A stretch of DNA of 64,000 nucleotides, from NCBI GenBank assembly GCA_027574665.1, contig CM050676.1:6810157-6874156 (forward strand), in the 5' to 3' direction. Origin of the DNA: Rhynochetos jubatus. Taxonomy: Eukaryota; Chordata; Aves; Eurypygiformes; Rhynochetidae. Below, one piece after another: positions 21,713-35,400 of this stretch; the first letter of the stretch is position 1; every line of letters starts with the position of its first letter. The notes beneath the pieces were generated by a model. That model made no database searches and was not told where the DNA came from. It saw only the letters and a program-made list of their open reading frames with translations. A program made the translations under genes and the position numbers.

Positions 21713-23128
21713 AGACGCTTCAACGAGCCGCGCATTCGAGCCTCTCCGAGCCTGTTAGCACAGAGAAGGTGACCCTGTGGATTTCGACTTTCCCGGGGAT
21801 ACAGAGCTCTGTCTTAAGAGGCATGCAGTGCTCTGCCAAAACAAACAAGGTTTCACTAAGAAATTCTCTCGTAGCTCTTTCCCTTTTGGAGGAAAAGGGA
21901 GAGGTTTGTTTCTAAGCTTTGCAAGCGGTCCCGCGCTCTGCCGAAAAGGGAACGAACTGCTAGAGCACAGCGAGAGAAAACAGCGTAAGCAATTCCTTCC
22001 TAGCTCTTTCTGTTGCCGAGGAACTGTGGCACTGTTGGAACTGGAGATTGCAAGCAACACAGCGATCCGGCTGCTCTGGCACGCAGTGCTCTGCAAAGGC
22101 GCAGCAAGAAGGGACAAGAAATTCTCTCCTAACTCTTTCTCTTTGGTCGCATTACAGTGCTGCTTCAGATGTCCGTGTTCGGGCAGACGCTTCAACGAGC
22201 CGCGCATTCGAGCCTCTCCGAGCCTGTTAGCACAGAGAAGGTGACCCTGTGGATTTCGACTTTCCCGGGGATCCAGAGCTCTGTCTTAAGAGGCATGCAG
22301 TGCTCTGCCAAAACAAACAAGGTTTCGCTAAGAAATTCCCTCGTAGCTCTTTCCCTTTTGGAGGAAAAGGGAGAGGTTTGTTTCTAAGCTTTGCAAGCGG
22401 TCCCGCGCTCTGCCGAAAAGGGAACGAACTGCTAGAGCACAGCGAGAGAAAACAGCGCAAGCAATTCCTTCCTAGCTCTTTCTGTTGCCGAGGAACTGTG
22501 GCACTGTTGGAACTGGAGATTGCAAGCAACACAGCGATCCGGCTGCTCTGGCACGCAGTGCTCTGCAAAGGCGCAGCAAGAAGGGACAAGAAATTCTCTC
22601 CTAACTCTTTCTGTTTGGTCGCATTACAGTGCTGCTTCAGATGTCCGTGTTCGGGCAGACGCTTCAACGAGCCGCGCATTCGAGCCTCTCCGAGCCTGTT
22701 AGCACAGAGAAGGTGACCCTGTGGATTTCGACTTTCCCAGGGATACAGAGCTCTGTCTTAAGAGGCATGCAGTGCTCTGCCAAAACAAACAAGGTTTCCC
22801 TAAGAAATTCTCTCGTAGCTCTTTCCCTTTTGGAGGAAAAGGGAGAGGTTTGTTTCTAAGCTTTGCAAGCGGTCCCGCGCTCTGCCGAAAAGGGAACGAA
22901 CTGCTAGAGCACAGCGAGAGAAAACAGCGCAAGCAATTCCTTCCTAGCTCTTTCTGTTGCCGAGGAACTGTGGCACTGTTGGAACCGGAGATTGCAAGCA
23001 ACACAGCGATCCGGCTGCTCTGGCACGCAGTGCTCTGCAAAGGCGCAGCAAGAAGGGACAAGAAATTCTCTCCTAACTCTTTCTCTTTGGTCGCATTACA
23101 GTGCTGCTTCAGATGTCCGTGTTCGGGC
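21713..23128. repeat. Left-domain units 47-49
   Basis: These are the units between the two marker copies. Units 48-49 resemble units 39-40 (offset nine units), since unit 49 carries the rare A83 (22739-22741 region). Unit 49 also has C330, like unit 45, so the copied segment probably begins inside unit 45/49. Confidence 0.75.
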
Positions 23129-23600
23129 AGACGCTTCAACGAGCCGCGCATTCGAGCCTCTCCGAGCCTGTTAGCACAGAGAAGGTGACCCTGTAGATTT
23201 CGACTTTCCCGGGGATCCAGAGCTCTGTCTTAAGAGGCATGCAGTGCTCTGCCAAAACAAACAAGGTTTCACTAAGAAATTCTCTCGTAGCTCTTTCCCT
23301 TTTGGAGGAAAAGGGAGAGGTTTGTTTCTAAGCTTTGCAAGCGGTCCCGCGCTCTGCCGAAAAGGGAACGAACTGCTAGAGCACAGCGAGAGAAAACAGC
23401 GTAAGCAATTCCTTCCTAGCTCTTTCTGTTGCCGAGGAACTGTGGCACTGTTGGAACTGGAGATTGCAAGCAACACAGCCATCCGGCTGCTCTGGCACGC
23501 AGTGCTCTGCAAAGGCGCAGCAAGAAGGGACAAGAAATTCTCTCCTAACTCGTTCTCTTTGGTCGCATTACAGTGCTGCTTCAGATGTCCGTGTTCGGGC
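23129..23600. repeat. Marker unit 50, copy of unit 46
   Basis: It shares A67 (23195), G424 (23552), C352 and the BamHI-type allele with unit 46. I see no difference between the two units at any scored site. The neighbours on the right (units 47 and 51) differ, so one edge of the copied segment lies at about the right end of this unit. Confidence 0.85.
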
Positions 23601-26600
23601 AGACGCTTCAACGAGCCGCGCATTCGAGCCTCTCCGAGCCTGTTAGCACAGAGAAGGTGACCCTGTGGATTTCGACTTTCCCGGGGATACAGAGCTCTGT
23701 CTTAAGAGGCATGCAGTGCTCTGCCAAAACAAACAAGGTTTCGCTAAGAAATTCCCTCGTGGCTCTTTCCCTTTTGGAGGAAAAGGGAGAGGTTTGTTTC
23801 TAAGCTTTGCAAGCGGTCCCGCGCTCTGCCGAAAAGGGAACGAACTGCTAGAGCACAGCGAGAGAAAACAGCGTAAGCAATTCCTTCCTAGCTCTTTCTG
23901 TTGCCGAGGAACTGTGGCACTGTTGGAACTGGAGATTGCAAGCAACACAGCGATCCGGCTGCTCTGGCACGCAGTGCTCTGCAAAGGCGCAGCAAGAAGG
24001 GACAAGAAATTCTCTCCTAACTCTTTCTGTTTGGTCGCATTACAGTGCTGCTTCAGATGTCCGTGTTCGGGCAGACGCTTCAACGAGCCGCGCATTCGAG
24101 CCTCTCCGAGCCTGTTAGCACAGAGAAGGTGACCCTGTGGATTTCGACTTTCCCGGGGATCCAGAGCTCTGTCTTAAGAGGCATGCAGTGCTCTGCCAAA
24201 ACAAACAAGGTTTCGCTAAGAAATTCTCTCGTAGCTCTTTCCCTTTTGGAGGAAAAGGGAGAGGTTTGTTTCTAAGCTTTGCAAGCGGTCCCGCGCTCTG
24301 CCGAAAAGGGAACGAACTGCTAGAGCACAGCGAGAGAAAACAGCGTAAGCAATTCCTTCCTAGCTCTTTCTGTTGCCGAGGAACTGTGGCACTGTTGGAA
24401 CTGGAGATTGCAAGCAACACAGCCATCCGGCTGCTCTGGCACGCAGTGCTCTGCAAAGGCGCAGCAAGAAGGGACAAGAAATTCTCTCCTAACTCTTTCT
24501 CTTTGGTCGCATTACAGTGCTGCTTCAGATGTCCGTGTTCGGGCAGACGCTTCAACGAGCCGCGCATTCGAGCCTCTCCGAGCCTGTTAGCACAGAGAAG
24601 GTGACCCTGTGGATTTCGACTTTCCCGGGGATCCAGAGCTCTGTCTTAAGAGGCATGCAGTGCTCTGCCAAAACAAACAAGGTTTCCCTAAGAAATTCCC
24701 TCGTAGCTCTTTCCCTTTTGGAGGAAAAGGGAGAGGTTTGTTTCTAAGCTTTGCAAGCGGTCCCGCGCTCTGCCGAAAAGGGAACGAACTGCTAGAGCAC
24801 AGCGAGAGAAAACAGCGTAAGCAATTCCTTCCTAGCTCTTTCTGTTGCCGAGGAACTGTGGCACTGTTGGAACTGGAGATTGCAAGCAACACAGCGATCC
24901 GGCTGCTCTGGCACGCAGTGCTCTGCAAAGGCGCAGCAAGAAGGGACAAGAAATTCTCTCCTAACTCTTTCTCTTTGGTCGCATTACAGTGCTGCTTCAG
25001 ATGTCCGTGTTCGGGCAGACGCTTCAACGAGCCGCGCATTCGAGCCTCTCCGAGCCTGTTAGCACAGAGAAGGTGACCCTGTGGATTTCGACTTTCCCGG
25101 GGATACAGAGCTCTGTCTTAAGAGGCATGCAGTGCTCTGCCAAAACAAACAAGGTTTCACTAAGAAATTCCCTCGTGGCTCTTTCCCTTTTGGAGGAAAA
25201 GGGAGAGGTTTGTTTCTAAGCTTTGCAAGCGGTCCCGCGCTCTGCCGAAAAGGGAACGAACTGCTAGAGCACAGCGAGAGAAAACAGCGTAAGCAATTCC
25301 TTCCTAGCTCTTTCTGTTGCCGAGGAACTGTGGCACTGTTGGAACTGGAGATTGCAAGCAACACAGCGATCCGGCTTCTCTGGCACGCAGTGCTCTGCAA
25401 AGGCGCAGCAAGAAGGGACAAGAAATTCTCTCCTAACTCTTTCTCTTTGGTCGCATTACAGTGCTGCTTCAGATGGCCGTGTTCGGGCAGACGCTTCAAC
25501 GAGCCGCGCATTCGAGCCTCTCCGAGCCTGTTAGCACAGAGAAGGTGACCCTGTGGATTTCGACTTTCCCGGGGATACAGAGCTCTGTCTTAAGAGGCAT
25601 GCAGTGCTCTGCCAAAACAAACAAGGTTTCGCTAAGAAATTCCCTCGTAGCTCTTTCCCTTTTGGAGGAAAAGGGAGAGGTTTGTTTCTAAGCTTTGCAA
25701 GCGGTCCCGCGCTCTGCCGAAAAGGGAACGAACTGCTAGAGCACAGCGAGAGAAAACAGCGCAAGCAATTCCTTCCTAGCTCTTTCTGTTGCCGAGGAAC
25801 TGTGGCACTGTTGGAACCGGAGATTGCAAGCAACACAGCGATCCGGCTGCTCTGGCACGCAGTGCTCTGCAAAGGCGCAGCAAGAAGGGACAAGAAATTC
25901 TCTCCTAACTCTTTCTGTTTGGTCGCATTACAGTGCTGCTTCAGATGTCCGTGTTCGGGCAGACGCTTCAACGAGCCGCGCATTCGAGCCTCTCCGAGCC
26001 TGTTAGCACAGAGAAGGTGACCCTGTGGATTTCGACTTTCCCGGGGATACAGAGCTCTGTCTTAAGAGGCATGCAGTGCTCTGCCAAAACAAACAAGGTT
26101 TCCCTAAGAAATTCTCTCGTAGCTCTTTCCCTTTTGGAGGAAAAGGGAGAGGTTTGTTTCTAAGCTTTGCAAGCGGTCCCGCGCTCTGCCGAAAAGGGAA
26201 CGAACTGCTAGAGCACAGCGAGAGAAAACAGCGCAAGCAATTCCTTCCTAGCTCTTTCTGTTGCCGAGGAACTGTGGCACTGTTGGAACTGGAGATTGCA
26301 AGCAACACAGCGATCCGGCTGCTCTGGCACGCAGTGCTCTGCAAAGGCGCAGCAAGAAGGGACAAGAAATTCTCTCCTAACTCTTTCTCTTTGGTCGCAT
26401 TACAGTGCTGCTTCAGATGGCCGTGTTCGGGCAGACGCTTCAACGAGCCGCGCATTCGAGCCTCTCCGAGCCTGTTAGCACAGAGAAGGTGACCCTGTGG
26501 ATTTCGACTTTCCCGGGGATAGAGAGCTCTGTCTTAAGAGGCATGCAGTGCTCTGCCAAAACAAACAAGGTTTCGCTAAGAAATTCTCTCGTAGCTCTTT

Positions 26601-29600
26601 CCCTTTTGGAGGAAAAGGGAGAGGTTTGTTTCTAAGCTTTGCAAGCGGTCCCGCGCTCTGCCGAAAAGGGAACGAACTGCTAGAGCACAGCGAGAGAAAA
26701 CAGCGTAAGCAATTCCTTCCTAGCTCTTTCTGTTGCCGAGGAACTGTGGCACTGTTGGAACTGGAGATTGCAAGCAACACAGCGATCCGGCTGCTCTGGC
26801 ACGCAGTGCTCTGCAAAGGCGCAGCAAGAAGGGACAAGAAATTCTCTCCTAACTCTTTCTCTTTGGTCGCATTACAGTGCTGCTTCAGATGTCCGTGTTC
26901 GGGCAGACGCTTCAACGAGCCGCGCATTCGAGCCTCTCCGAGCCTGTTAGCACAGAGAAGGTGACCCTGTGGATTTCGACTTTCCCGGGGATACAGAGCT
27001 CTGTCTTAAGAGGCATGCAGTGCTCTGCCAAAACAAACAAGGTTTCGCTAAGAAATTCCCTCGTGGCTCTTTCCCTTTTGGAGGAAAAGGGAGAGGTTTG
27101 TTTCTAAGCTTTGCAAGCGGTCCCGCGCTCTGCCGAAAAGGGAACGAACTGCTAGAGCACAGCGAGAGAAAACAGCGTAAGCAATTCCTTCCTAGCTCTT
27201 TCTGTTGCCGAGGAACTGTGGCACTGTTGGAACTGGAGATTGCAAGCAACACAGCGATCCGGCTGCTCTGGCACGCAGTGCTCTGCAAAGGCGCAGCAAG
27301 AAGGGACAAGAAATTCTCTCCTAACTCTTTCTCTTTGGTCGCATTACAGTGCTGCTTCAGATGTCCGTGTTCGGGCAGACGCTTCAACGAGCCGCGCATT
27401 CGAGCCTCTCCGAGCCTGTTAGCACAGAGAAGGTGACCCTGTGGATTTCGACTTTCCCGGGGATCCAGAGCTCTGTCTTAAGAGGCATGCAGTGCTCTGC
27501 CAAAACAAACAAGGTTTCCCTAAGAAATTCCCTCGTAGCTCTTTCCCTTTTGGAGGAAAAGGGAGAGGTTTGTTTCTAAGCTTTGCAAGCGGTCCTGCGC
27601 TCTGCCGAAAAGGGAACGAACTGCTAGAGCACAGCGAGAGAAAACAGCGTAAGCAATTCCTTCCTAGCTCTTTCTGTTGCCGAGGAACTGTGGCACTGTT
27701 GGAACTGGAGATTGCAAGCAACACAGCGATCCGGCTGCTCTGGCACGCAGTGCTCTGCAAAGGCGCAGCAAGAAGGGACAAGAAATTCTCTCCTAACTCT
27801 TTCTCTTTGGTCGCATTACAGTGCTGCTTCAGATGTCCGTGTTCGGGCAGACGCTTCAACGAGCCGCGCATTCGAGCCTCTCCGAGCCTGTTAGCACAGA
27901 GAAGGTGACCCTGTGGATTTCGACTTTCCCGGGGATACAGAGCTCTGTCTTAAGAGGCATGCAGTGCTCTGCCAAAACAAACAAGGTTTCGCTAAGAAAT
28001 TCCCTCGTGGCTCTTTCCCTTTTGGAGGAAAAGGGAGAGGTTTGTTTCTAAGCTTTGCAAGCGGTCCCGCGCTCTGCCGAAAAGGGAACGAACTGCTAGA
28101 GCACAGCGAGAGAAAACAGCGTAAGCAATTCCTTCCTAGCTCTTTCTGTTGCCGAGGAACTGTGGCACTGTTGGAACTGGAGATTGCAAGCAACACAGCG
28201 ATCCGGCTGCTCTGGCACGCAGTGCTCTGCAAAGGCGCAGCAAGAAGGGACAAGAAATTCTCTCCTAACTCTTTCTCTTTGGTCGCATTACAGTGCTGCT
28301 TCAGATGGCCGTGTTCGGGCAGACGCTTCAACGAGCCGCGCATTCCAGCCTCTCCGAGCCTGTTAGCACAGAGAAGGTGACCCTGTGGATTTCGACTTTC
28401 CCGGGGATCCAGAGCTCTGTCTTAAGAGGCATGCAGTGCTCTGCCAAAACAAACAAGGTTTCGCTAAGAAATTCCCTCGTAGCTCTTTCCCTTTTGGAGG
28501 AAAAGGGAGAGGTTTGTTTCTAAGCTTTGCAAGCGGTCCTGCGCTCTGCCGAAAAGGGAACGAACTGCTAGAGCACAGCGAGAGAAAACAGCGTAAGCAA
28601 TTCCTTCCTAGCTCTTTCTGTTGCCGAGGAACTGTGGCACTGTTGGAACTGGAGATTGCAAGCAACACAGCGATCCGGCTGCTCTGGCACGCAGTGCTCT
28701 GCAAAGGCGCAGCAAGAAGGGACAAGAAATTCTCTCCTAACTCTTTCTCTTTGGTCGCATTACAGTGCTGCTTCAGATGTCCGTGTTCGGGCAGACGCTT
28801 CAACGAGCCGCGCATTCGAGCCTCTCCGAGCCTGTTAGCACAGAGAAGGCGACCCTGTGGATTTCGACTTTCCCGGGGATAGAGAGCTCTGTCTTAAGAG
28901 GCATGCAGTGCTCTGCCAAAACAAACAAGGTTTCACTAAGAAATTCCCTCGTGGCTCTTTCCCTTTTGGAGGAAAAGGGAGAGGTTTGTTTCTAAGCTTT
29001 GCAAGCGGTCCCGCGCTCTGCCGAAAAGGGAACGAACTGCTAGAGCACAGCGAGAGAAAACAGCGTAAGCAATTCCTTCCTAGCTCTTTCTGTTGCCGAG
29101 GAACTGTGGCACTGTTGGAACTGGAGATTGCAAGCAACACAGCCATCCGGCTGCTCTGGCACGCAGTGCTCTGCAAAGGCGCAGCAAGAAGGGACAAGAA
29201 ATTCTCTCCTAACTCTTTCTCTTTGGTCGCATTACAGTGCTGCTTCAGATGGCCGTGTTCGGGCAGACGCTTCAACGAGCCGCGCATTCGAGCCTCTCCG
29301 AGCCTGTTAGCACAGAGAAGGTGACCCTGTGGATTTCGACTTTCCCGGGGATAGAGAGCTCTGTCTTAAGAGGCATGCAGTGCTCTGCCAAAACAAACAA
29401 GGTTTCGCTAAGAAATTCCCTCGTAGCTCTTTCCCTTTTGGAGGAAAAGGGAGAGGTTTGTTTCTAAGCTTTGCAAGCGGTCCCGCGCTCTGCCGAAAAG
29501 GGAACGAACTGCTAGAGCACAGCGAGAGAAAACAGCGTAAGCAATTCCTTCCTAGCTCTTTCTGTTGCCGAGGAACTGTGGCACTGTTGGAACTGGAGAT

Positions 29601-29736
29601 TGCAAGCAACACAGCGATCCGGCTGCTCTGGCACGCAGTGCTCTGCAAAGGCGCAGCAAGAAGGGACAAGAAATTCTCTCCTAACTCTTTCTCTTTGGTC
29701 GCATTACAGTGCTGCTTCAGATGGCCGTGTTCGGGC
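23601..29736. repeat. Left-domain units 51-63
   Basis: Thirteen full-length units with a locally alternating pattern. Units 58-61 alternate G161 units with BamHI-allele units, and units 59 and 61 both carry T220 (27596 and 28540). Private changes include G-to-T near 25377 (unit 54), T-to-C at site 58 near 28850 (unit 61/62 join) and C26 at 28346. No sequence other than the satellite is present. Confidence 0.8.
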
Positions 29737-31624
29737 AGACGCTTCAACGAGCCGCGCATTCGAGCCTCTCCGAGCCTGTTAGCACAGAGAAGGTGACCCT
29801 GTGGATTTCGACTTTCCCGGGGATACAGAGCTCTGTCTTAAGAGGCATGCAGTGCTCTGCCAAAACAAACAAGGTTTCCCTAAGAAATTCCCTCGTAGCT
29901 CTTTCCCTTTTGGAGGAAAAGGGAGAGGTTTGTTTCTAAGCTTTGCAAGCGGTCCCGCGCTCTGCCGAAAAGGGAACGAACTGCTAGAGCACAGCGAGAG
30001 AAAACAGCGTAAGCAATTCCTTCCTAGCTCTTTCTGTTGCCGAGGAACTGTGGCACTGTTGGAACCGGAGATTGCAAGCAACACAGCGATCCGGCTGCTC
30101 TGGCACGCAGTGCTCTGCAAGGGCGCAGCAAGAAGGGACAAGAAATTCTCTCCTAACTCTTTCTCTTTGGTCGCATTACAGTGCTGCTTCAGATGGCCGT
30201 GTTCGGGCAGACGCTTCAACGAGCCGCGCATTCGAGCCTCTCCGAGCCTGTTAGCACAGAGAAGGTGACCCTGTGGATTTCGACTTTCCCGGGGATACAG
30301 AGCTCTGTCTTAAGAGGCATGCAGTGCTCTGCCAAAACAAACAAGGTTTCACTAAGAAATTCCCTCGTGGCTCTTTCCCTTTTGGAGGAAAAGGGAGAGG
30401 TTTGTTTCTAAGCTTTGCAAGCGGTCCCGCGCTCTGCCGAAAAGGGAACGAACTGCTAGAGCACAGCGAGAGAAAACAGCGTAAGCAATTCCTTCCTAGC
30501 TCTTTCTGTTGCCGAGGAACTGTGGCACTGTTGGAACTGGAGATTGCAAGCAACACAGCGATCCGGCTGCTCTGGCACGCAGTGCTCTGCAAAGGCGCAG
30601 CAAGAAGGGACAAGAAATTCTCTCCTAACTCTTTCTCTTTGGTCGCATTACAGTGCTGCTTCAGATGTCCGTGTTCGGGCAGACGCTTCAACGAGCCGCG
30701 CATTCGAGCCTCTCCGAGCCTGTTAGCACAGAGAAGGTGACCCTGTGGATTTCGACTTTCCCGGGGATACAGAGCTCTGTCTTAAGAGGCATGCAGTGCT
30801 CTGCCAAAACAAACAAGGTTTCGCTAAGAAATTCCCTCGTAGCTCTTTCCCTTTTGGAGGAAAAGGGAGAGGTTTGTTTCTAAGCTTTGCAAGCGGTCCC
30901 GCGCTCTGCCGAAAAGGGAACGAACTGCTAGAGCACAGCGAGAGAAAACAGCGTAAGCAATTCCTTCCTAGCTCTTTCTGTTGCCGAGGAACTGTGGCAC
31001 TGTTGGAACTGGAGATTGCAAGCAACACAGCCATCCGGCTGCTCTGGCACGCAGTGCTCTGCAAAGGCGCAGCAAGAAGGGACAAGAAATTCTCTCCTAA
31101 CTCTTTCTCTTTGGTCGCATTACAGTGCTGCTTCAGATGGCCGTGTTCGGGCAGACGCTTCAACGAGCCGCGCATTCGAGCCTCTCCGAGCCTGTTAGCA
31201 CAGAGAAGGTGACCCTGTGGATTTCGACTTTCCCGGGGATACAGAGCTCTGTCTTAAGAGGCATGCAGTGCTCTGCCAAAACAAACAAGGTTTCGCTAAG
31301 AAATTCCCTCGTAGCTCTTTCCCTTTTGGAGGAAAAGGGAGAGGTTTGTTTCTAAGCTTTGCAAGCGGTCCTGCGCTCTGCCGAAAAGGGAACGAACTGC
31401 TAGAGCACAGCGAGAGAAAACAGCGTAAGCAATTCCTTCCTAGCTCTTTCTGTTGCCGAGGAACTGTGGCACTGTTGGAACTGGAGATTGCAAGCAACAC
31501 AGCCATCCGGCTGCTCTGGCACGCAGTGCTCTGCAAAGGCGCAGCAAGAAGGGACAAGAAATTCTCTCCTAACTCTTTCTCTTTGGTCGCATTACAGTGC
31601 TGCTTCAGATGGCCGTGTTCGGGC
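29737..31624. repeat. Four-unit block, first copy (units 64-67)
   Basis: The order is C330+G385, then G161+A143, then two C352 units. It reappears in units 71-74, seven units (3,304 bp) away. The pairing C330 with G385 in unit 64 (G385 near 30121) is rare in the left domain and is shared only with unit 71. Confidence 0.8.
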
Positions 31625-33040
31625 AGACGCTTCAACGAGCCGCGCATTCGAGCCTCTCCGAGCCTGTTAGCACAGAGAAGGTGACCCTGTGGATTTCGAC
31701 TTTCCCGGGGATAGAGAGCTCTGTCTTAAGAGGCATGCAGTGCTCTGCCAAAACAAACAAGGTTTCCCTAAGAAATTCCCTCGTAGCTCTTTCCCTTTTG
31801 GAGGAAAAGGGAGAGGTTTGTTTCTAAGCTTTGCAAGCGGTCCCGCGCTCTGCCGAAAAGGGAACGAACTGCTAGAGCACAGCGAGAGAAAACAGCGTAA
31901 GCAATTCCTTCCTAGCTCTTTCTGTTGCCGAGGAACTGTGGCACTGTTGGAACTGGAGATTGCAAGCAACACAGCGATCCGGCTGCTCTGGCACGCAGTG
32001 CTCTGCAAAGGCGCAGCAAGAAGGGACAAGAAATTCTCTCCTAACTCTTTCTGTTTGGTCGCATTACAGTGCTGCTTCAGATGTCCGTGTTCGGGCAGAC
32101 GCTTCAACGAGCCGCGCATTCGAGCCTCTCCGAGCCTGTTAGCACAGAGAAGGTGACCCTGTGGATTTCGACTTTCCCGGGGATACAGAGCTCTGTCTTA
32201 AGAGGCATGCAGTGCTCTGCCAAAACAAACAAGGTTTCCCTAAGAAATTCCCTCGTAGCTCTTTCCCTTTTGGAGGAAAAGGGAGAGGTTTGTTTCTAAG
32301 CTTTGCAAGCGGTCCCGCGCTCTGCCGAAAAGGGAACGAACTGCTAGAGCACAGCGAGAGAAAACAGCGTAAGCAATTCCTTCCTAGCTCTTTCTGTTGC
32401 CGAGGAACTGTGGCACTGTTGGAACCGGAGATTGCAAGCAACACAGCGATCCGGCTGCTCTGGCACGCAGTGCTCTGCAAAGGCGCAGCAAGAAGGGACA
32501 AGAAATTCTCTCCTAACTCTTTCTCTTTGGTCGCATTACAGTGCTGCTTCAGATGTCCGTGTTCGGGCAGACGCTTCAACGAGCCGCGCATTCGAGCCTC
32601 TCCGAGCCTGTTAGCACAGAGAAGGTGACCCTGTGGATTTCGACTTTCCCGGGGATACAGAGCTCTGTCTTAAGAGGCATGCAGTGCTCTGCCAAAACAA
32701 ACAAGGTTTCCCTAAGAAATTCTCTCGTAGCTCTTTCCCTTTTGGAGGAAAAGGGAGAGGTTTGTTTCTAAGCTTTGCAAGCGGTCCCGCGCTCTGCCGA
32801 AAAGGGAACGAACTGCTAGAGCACAGCGAGAGAAAACAGCGCAAGCAATTCCTTCCTAGCTCTTTCTGTTGCCGAGGAACTGTGGCACTGTTGGAACTGG
32901 AGATTGCAAGCAACACAGCGATCCGGCTGCTCTGGCACGCAGTGCTCTGCAAAGGCGCAGCAAGAAGGGACAAGAAATTCTCTCCTAACTCTTTCTCTTT
33001 GGTCGCATTACAGTGCTGCTTCAGATGGCCGTGTTCGGGC
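31625..33040. repeat. Left-domain units 68-70
   Basis: These three units separate the two copies of the four-unit block. Unit 68 has G90 with C143, unit 69 C330 with C143 and unit 70 T155 with C143. All have normal length. Confidence 0.8.
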
Positions 33041-34928
33041 AGACGCTTCAACGAGCCGCGCATTCGAGCCTCTCCGAGCCTGTTAGCACAGAGAAGGTGA
33101 CCCTGTGGATTTCGACTTTCCCGGGGATACAGAGCTCTGTCTTAAGAGGCATGCAGTGCTCTGCCAAAACAAACAAGGTTTCGCTAAGAAATTCCCTCGT
33201 AGCTCTTTCCCTTTTGGAGGAAAACGGAGAGGTTTGTTTCTAAGCTTTGCAAGCGGTCCCGCGCTCTGCCGAAAAGGGAACGAACTGCTAGAGCACAGCG
33301 AGAGAAAACAGCGTAAGCAATTCCTTCCTAGCTCTTTCTGTTGCCGAGGAACTGTGGCACTGTTGGAACCGGAGATTGCAAGCAACACAGCGATCCGGCT
33401 GCTCTGGCACGCAGTGCTCTGCAAGGGCGCAGCAAGAAGGGACAAGAAATTCTCTCCTAACTCTTTCTCTTTGGTCGCATTACAGTGCTGCTTCAGATGG
33501 CCGTGTTCGGGCAGACGCTTCAACGAGCCGCGCATTCGAGCCTCTCCGAGCCTGTTAGCACAGAGAAGGTGACCCTGTGGATTTCGACTTTCCCGGGGAT
33601 ACAGAGCTCTGTCTTAAGAGGCATGCAGTGCTCTGCCAAAACAAACAAGGTTTCACTAAGAAATTCCCTCGTGGCTCTTTCCCTTTTGGAGGAAAAGGGA
33701 GAGGTTTGTTTCTAAGCTTTGCAAGCGGTCCCGCGCTCTGCCGAAAAGGGAACGAACTGCTAGAGCACAGCGAGAGAAAACAGCGTAAGCAATTCCTTCC
33801 TAGCTCTTTCTGTTGCCGAGGAACTGTGGCACTGTTGGAACTGGAGATTGCAAGCAACACAGCGATCCGGCTGCTCTGGCACGCAGTGCTCTGCAAAGGC
33901 GCAGCAAGAAGGGACAAGAAATTCTCTCCTAACTCTTTCTCTTTGGTCGCATTACAGTGCTGCTTCAGATGTCCGTGTTCGGGCAGACGCTTCAACGAGC
34001 CGCGCATTCGAGCCTCTCCGAGCCTGTTAGCACAGAGAAGGTGACCCTGTGGATTTCGACTTTCCCGGGGATACAGAGCTCTGTCTTAAGAGGCATGCAG
34101 TGCTCTGCCAAAACAAACAAGGTTTCGCTAAGAAATTCCCTCGTAGCTCTTTCCCTTTTGGAGGAAAAGGGAGAGGTTTGTTTCTAAGCTTTGCAAGCGG
34201 TCCCGCGCTCTGCCGAAAAGGGAACGAACTGCTAGAGCACAGCGAGAGAAAACAGCGTAAGCAATTCCTTCCTAGCTCTTTCTGTTGCCGAGGAACTGTG
34301 GCACTGTTGGAACTGGAGATTGCAAGCAACACAGCCATCCGGCTGCTCTGGCACGCAGTGCTCTGCAAAGGCGCAGCAAGAAGGGACAAGAAATTCTCTC
34401 CTAACTCTTTCTCTTTGGTCGCATTACAGTGCTGCTTCAGATGGCCGTGTTCGGGCAGACGCTTCAACGAGCCGCGCATTCGAGCCTCTCCGAGCCTGTT
34501 AGCACAGAGAAGGTGACCCTGTGGATTTCGACTTTCCCGGGGATACAGAGCTCTGTCTTAAGAGGCATGCAGTGCTCTGCCAAAACAAACAAGGTTTCCC
34601 TAAGAAATTCCCTCGTAGCTCTTTCCCTTTTGGAGGAAAAGGGAGAGGTTTGTTTCTAAGCTTTGCAAGCGGTCCCGCGCTCTGCCGAAAAGGGAACGAA
34701 CTGCTAGAGCACAGCGAGAGAAAACAGCGTAAGCAATTCCTTCCTAGCTCTTTCTGTTGCCGAGGAACTGTGGCACTGTTGGAACTGGAGATTGCAAGCA
34801 ACACAGCCATCCGGCTGCTCTGGCACGCAGTGCTCTGCAAAGGCGCAGCAAGAAGGGACAAGAAATTCTCTCCTAACTCTTTCTCTTTGGTCGCATTACA
34901 GTGCTGCTTCAGATGGCCGTGTTCGGGC
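33041..34928. repeat. Four-unit block, second copy (units 71-74)
   Basis: It matches units 64-67 in order: unit 71 carries C330 and G385 (near 33425), unit 72 G161+A143, and units 73-74 C352. Differences are site 143 in units 71 and 74 and a private G-to-C at site 185 in unit 71 (33225), which weakens the hairpin. Unit 67's T220 is absent from unit 74. Confidence 0.8.
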
Positions 34929-35400
34929 AGACGCTTCAACGAGCCGCGCATTCGAGCCTCTCCGAGCCTGTTAGCACAGAGAAGGTGACCCTGTGGATTT
35001 CGACTTTCCCGGGGATAGAGAGCTCTGTCTTAAGAGGCATGCAGTGCTCTGCCAAAACAAACAAGGTTTCCCTAAGAAATTCTCTCGTAGCTCTTTCCCT
35101 TTTGGAGGAAAAGGGAGAGGTTTGTTTCTAAGCTTTGCAAGCGGTCCCGCGCTCTGCCGAAAAGGGAACGAACTGCTAGAGCACAGCGAGAGAAAACAGC
35201 GTAAGCAATTCCTTCCTAGCTCTTTCTGTTGCCGAGGAACTGTGGCACTGTTGGAACCGGAGATTGCAAGCAACACAGCGATCCGGCTGCTCTGGCACGC
35301 AGTGCTCTGCAAAGGCGCAGCAAGAAGGGACAAGAAATTCTCTCCTAACTCTTTCTCTTTGGTCGCATTACAGTGCTGCTTCAGATGGCCGTGTTCGGGC
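34929..35400. repeat. Unit 75, last unit of the left domain
   Basis: It carries T155, C143, G90 and C330. C330 is not seen to its right in the window, and G161 and C352 have also ended by this unit. I use it as the right edge of the left domain. Confidence 0.7.
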
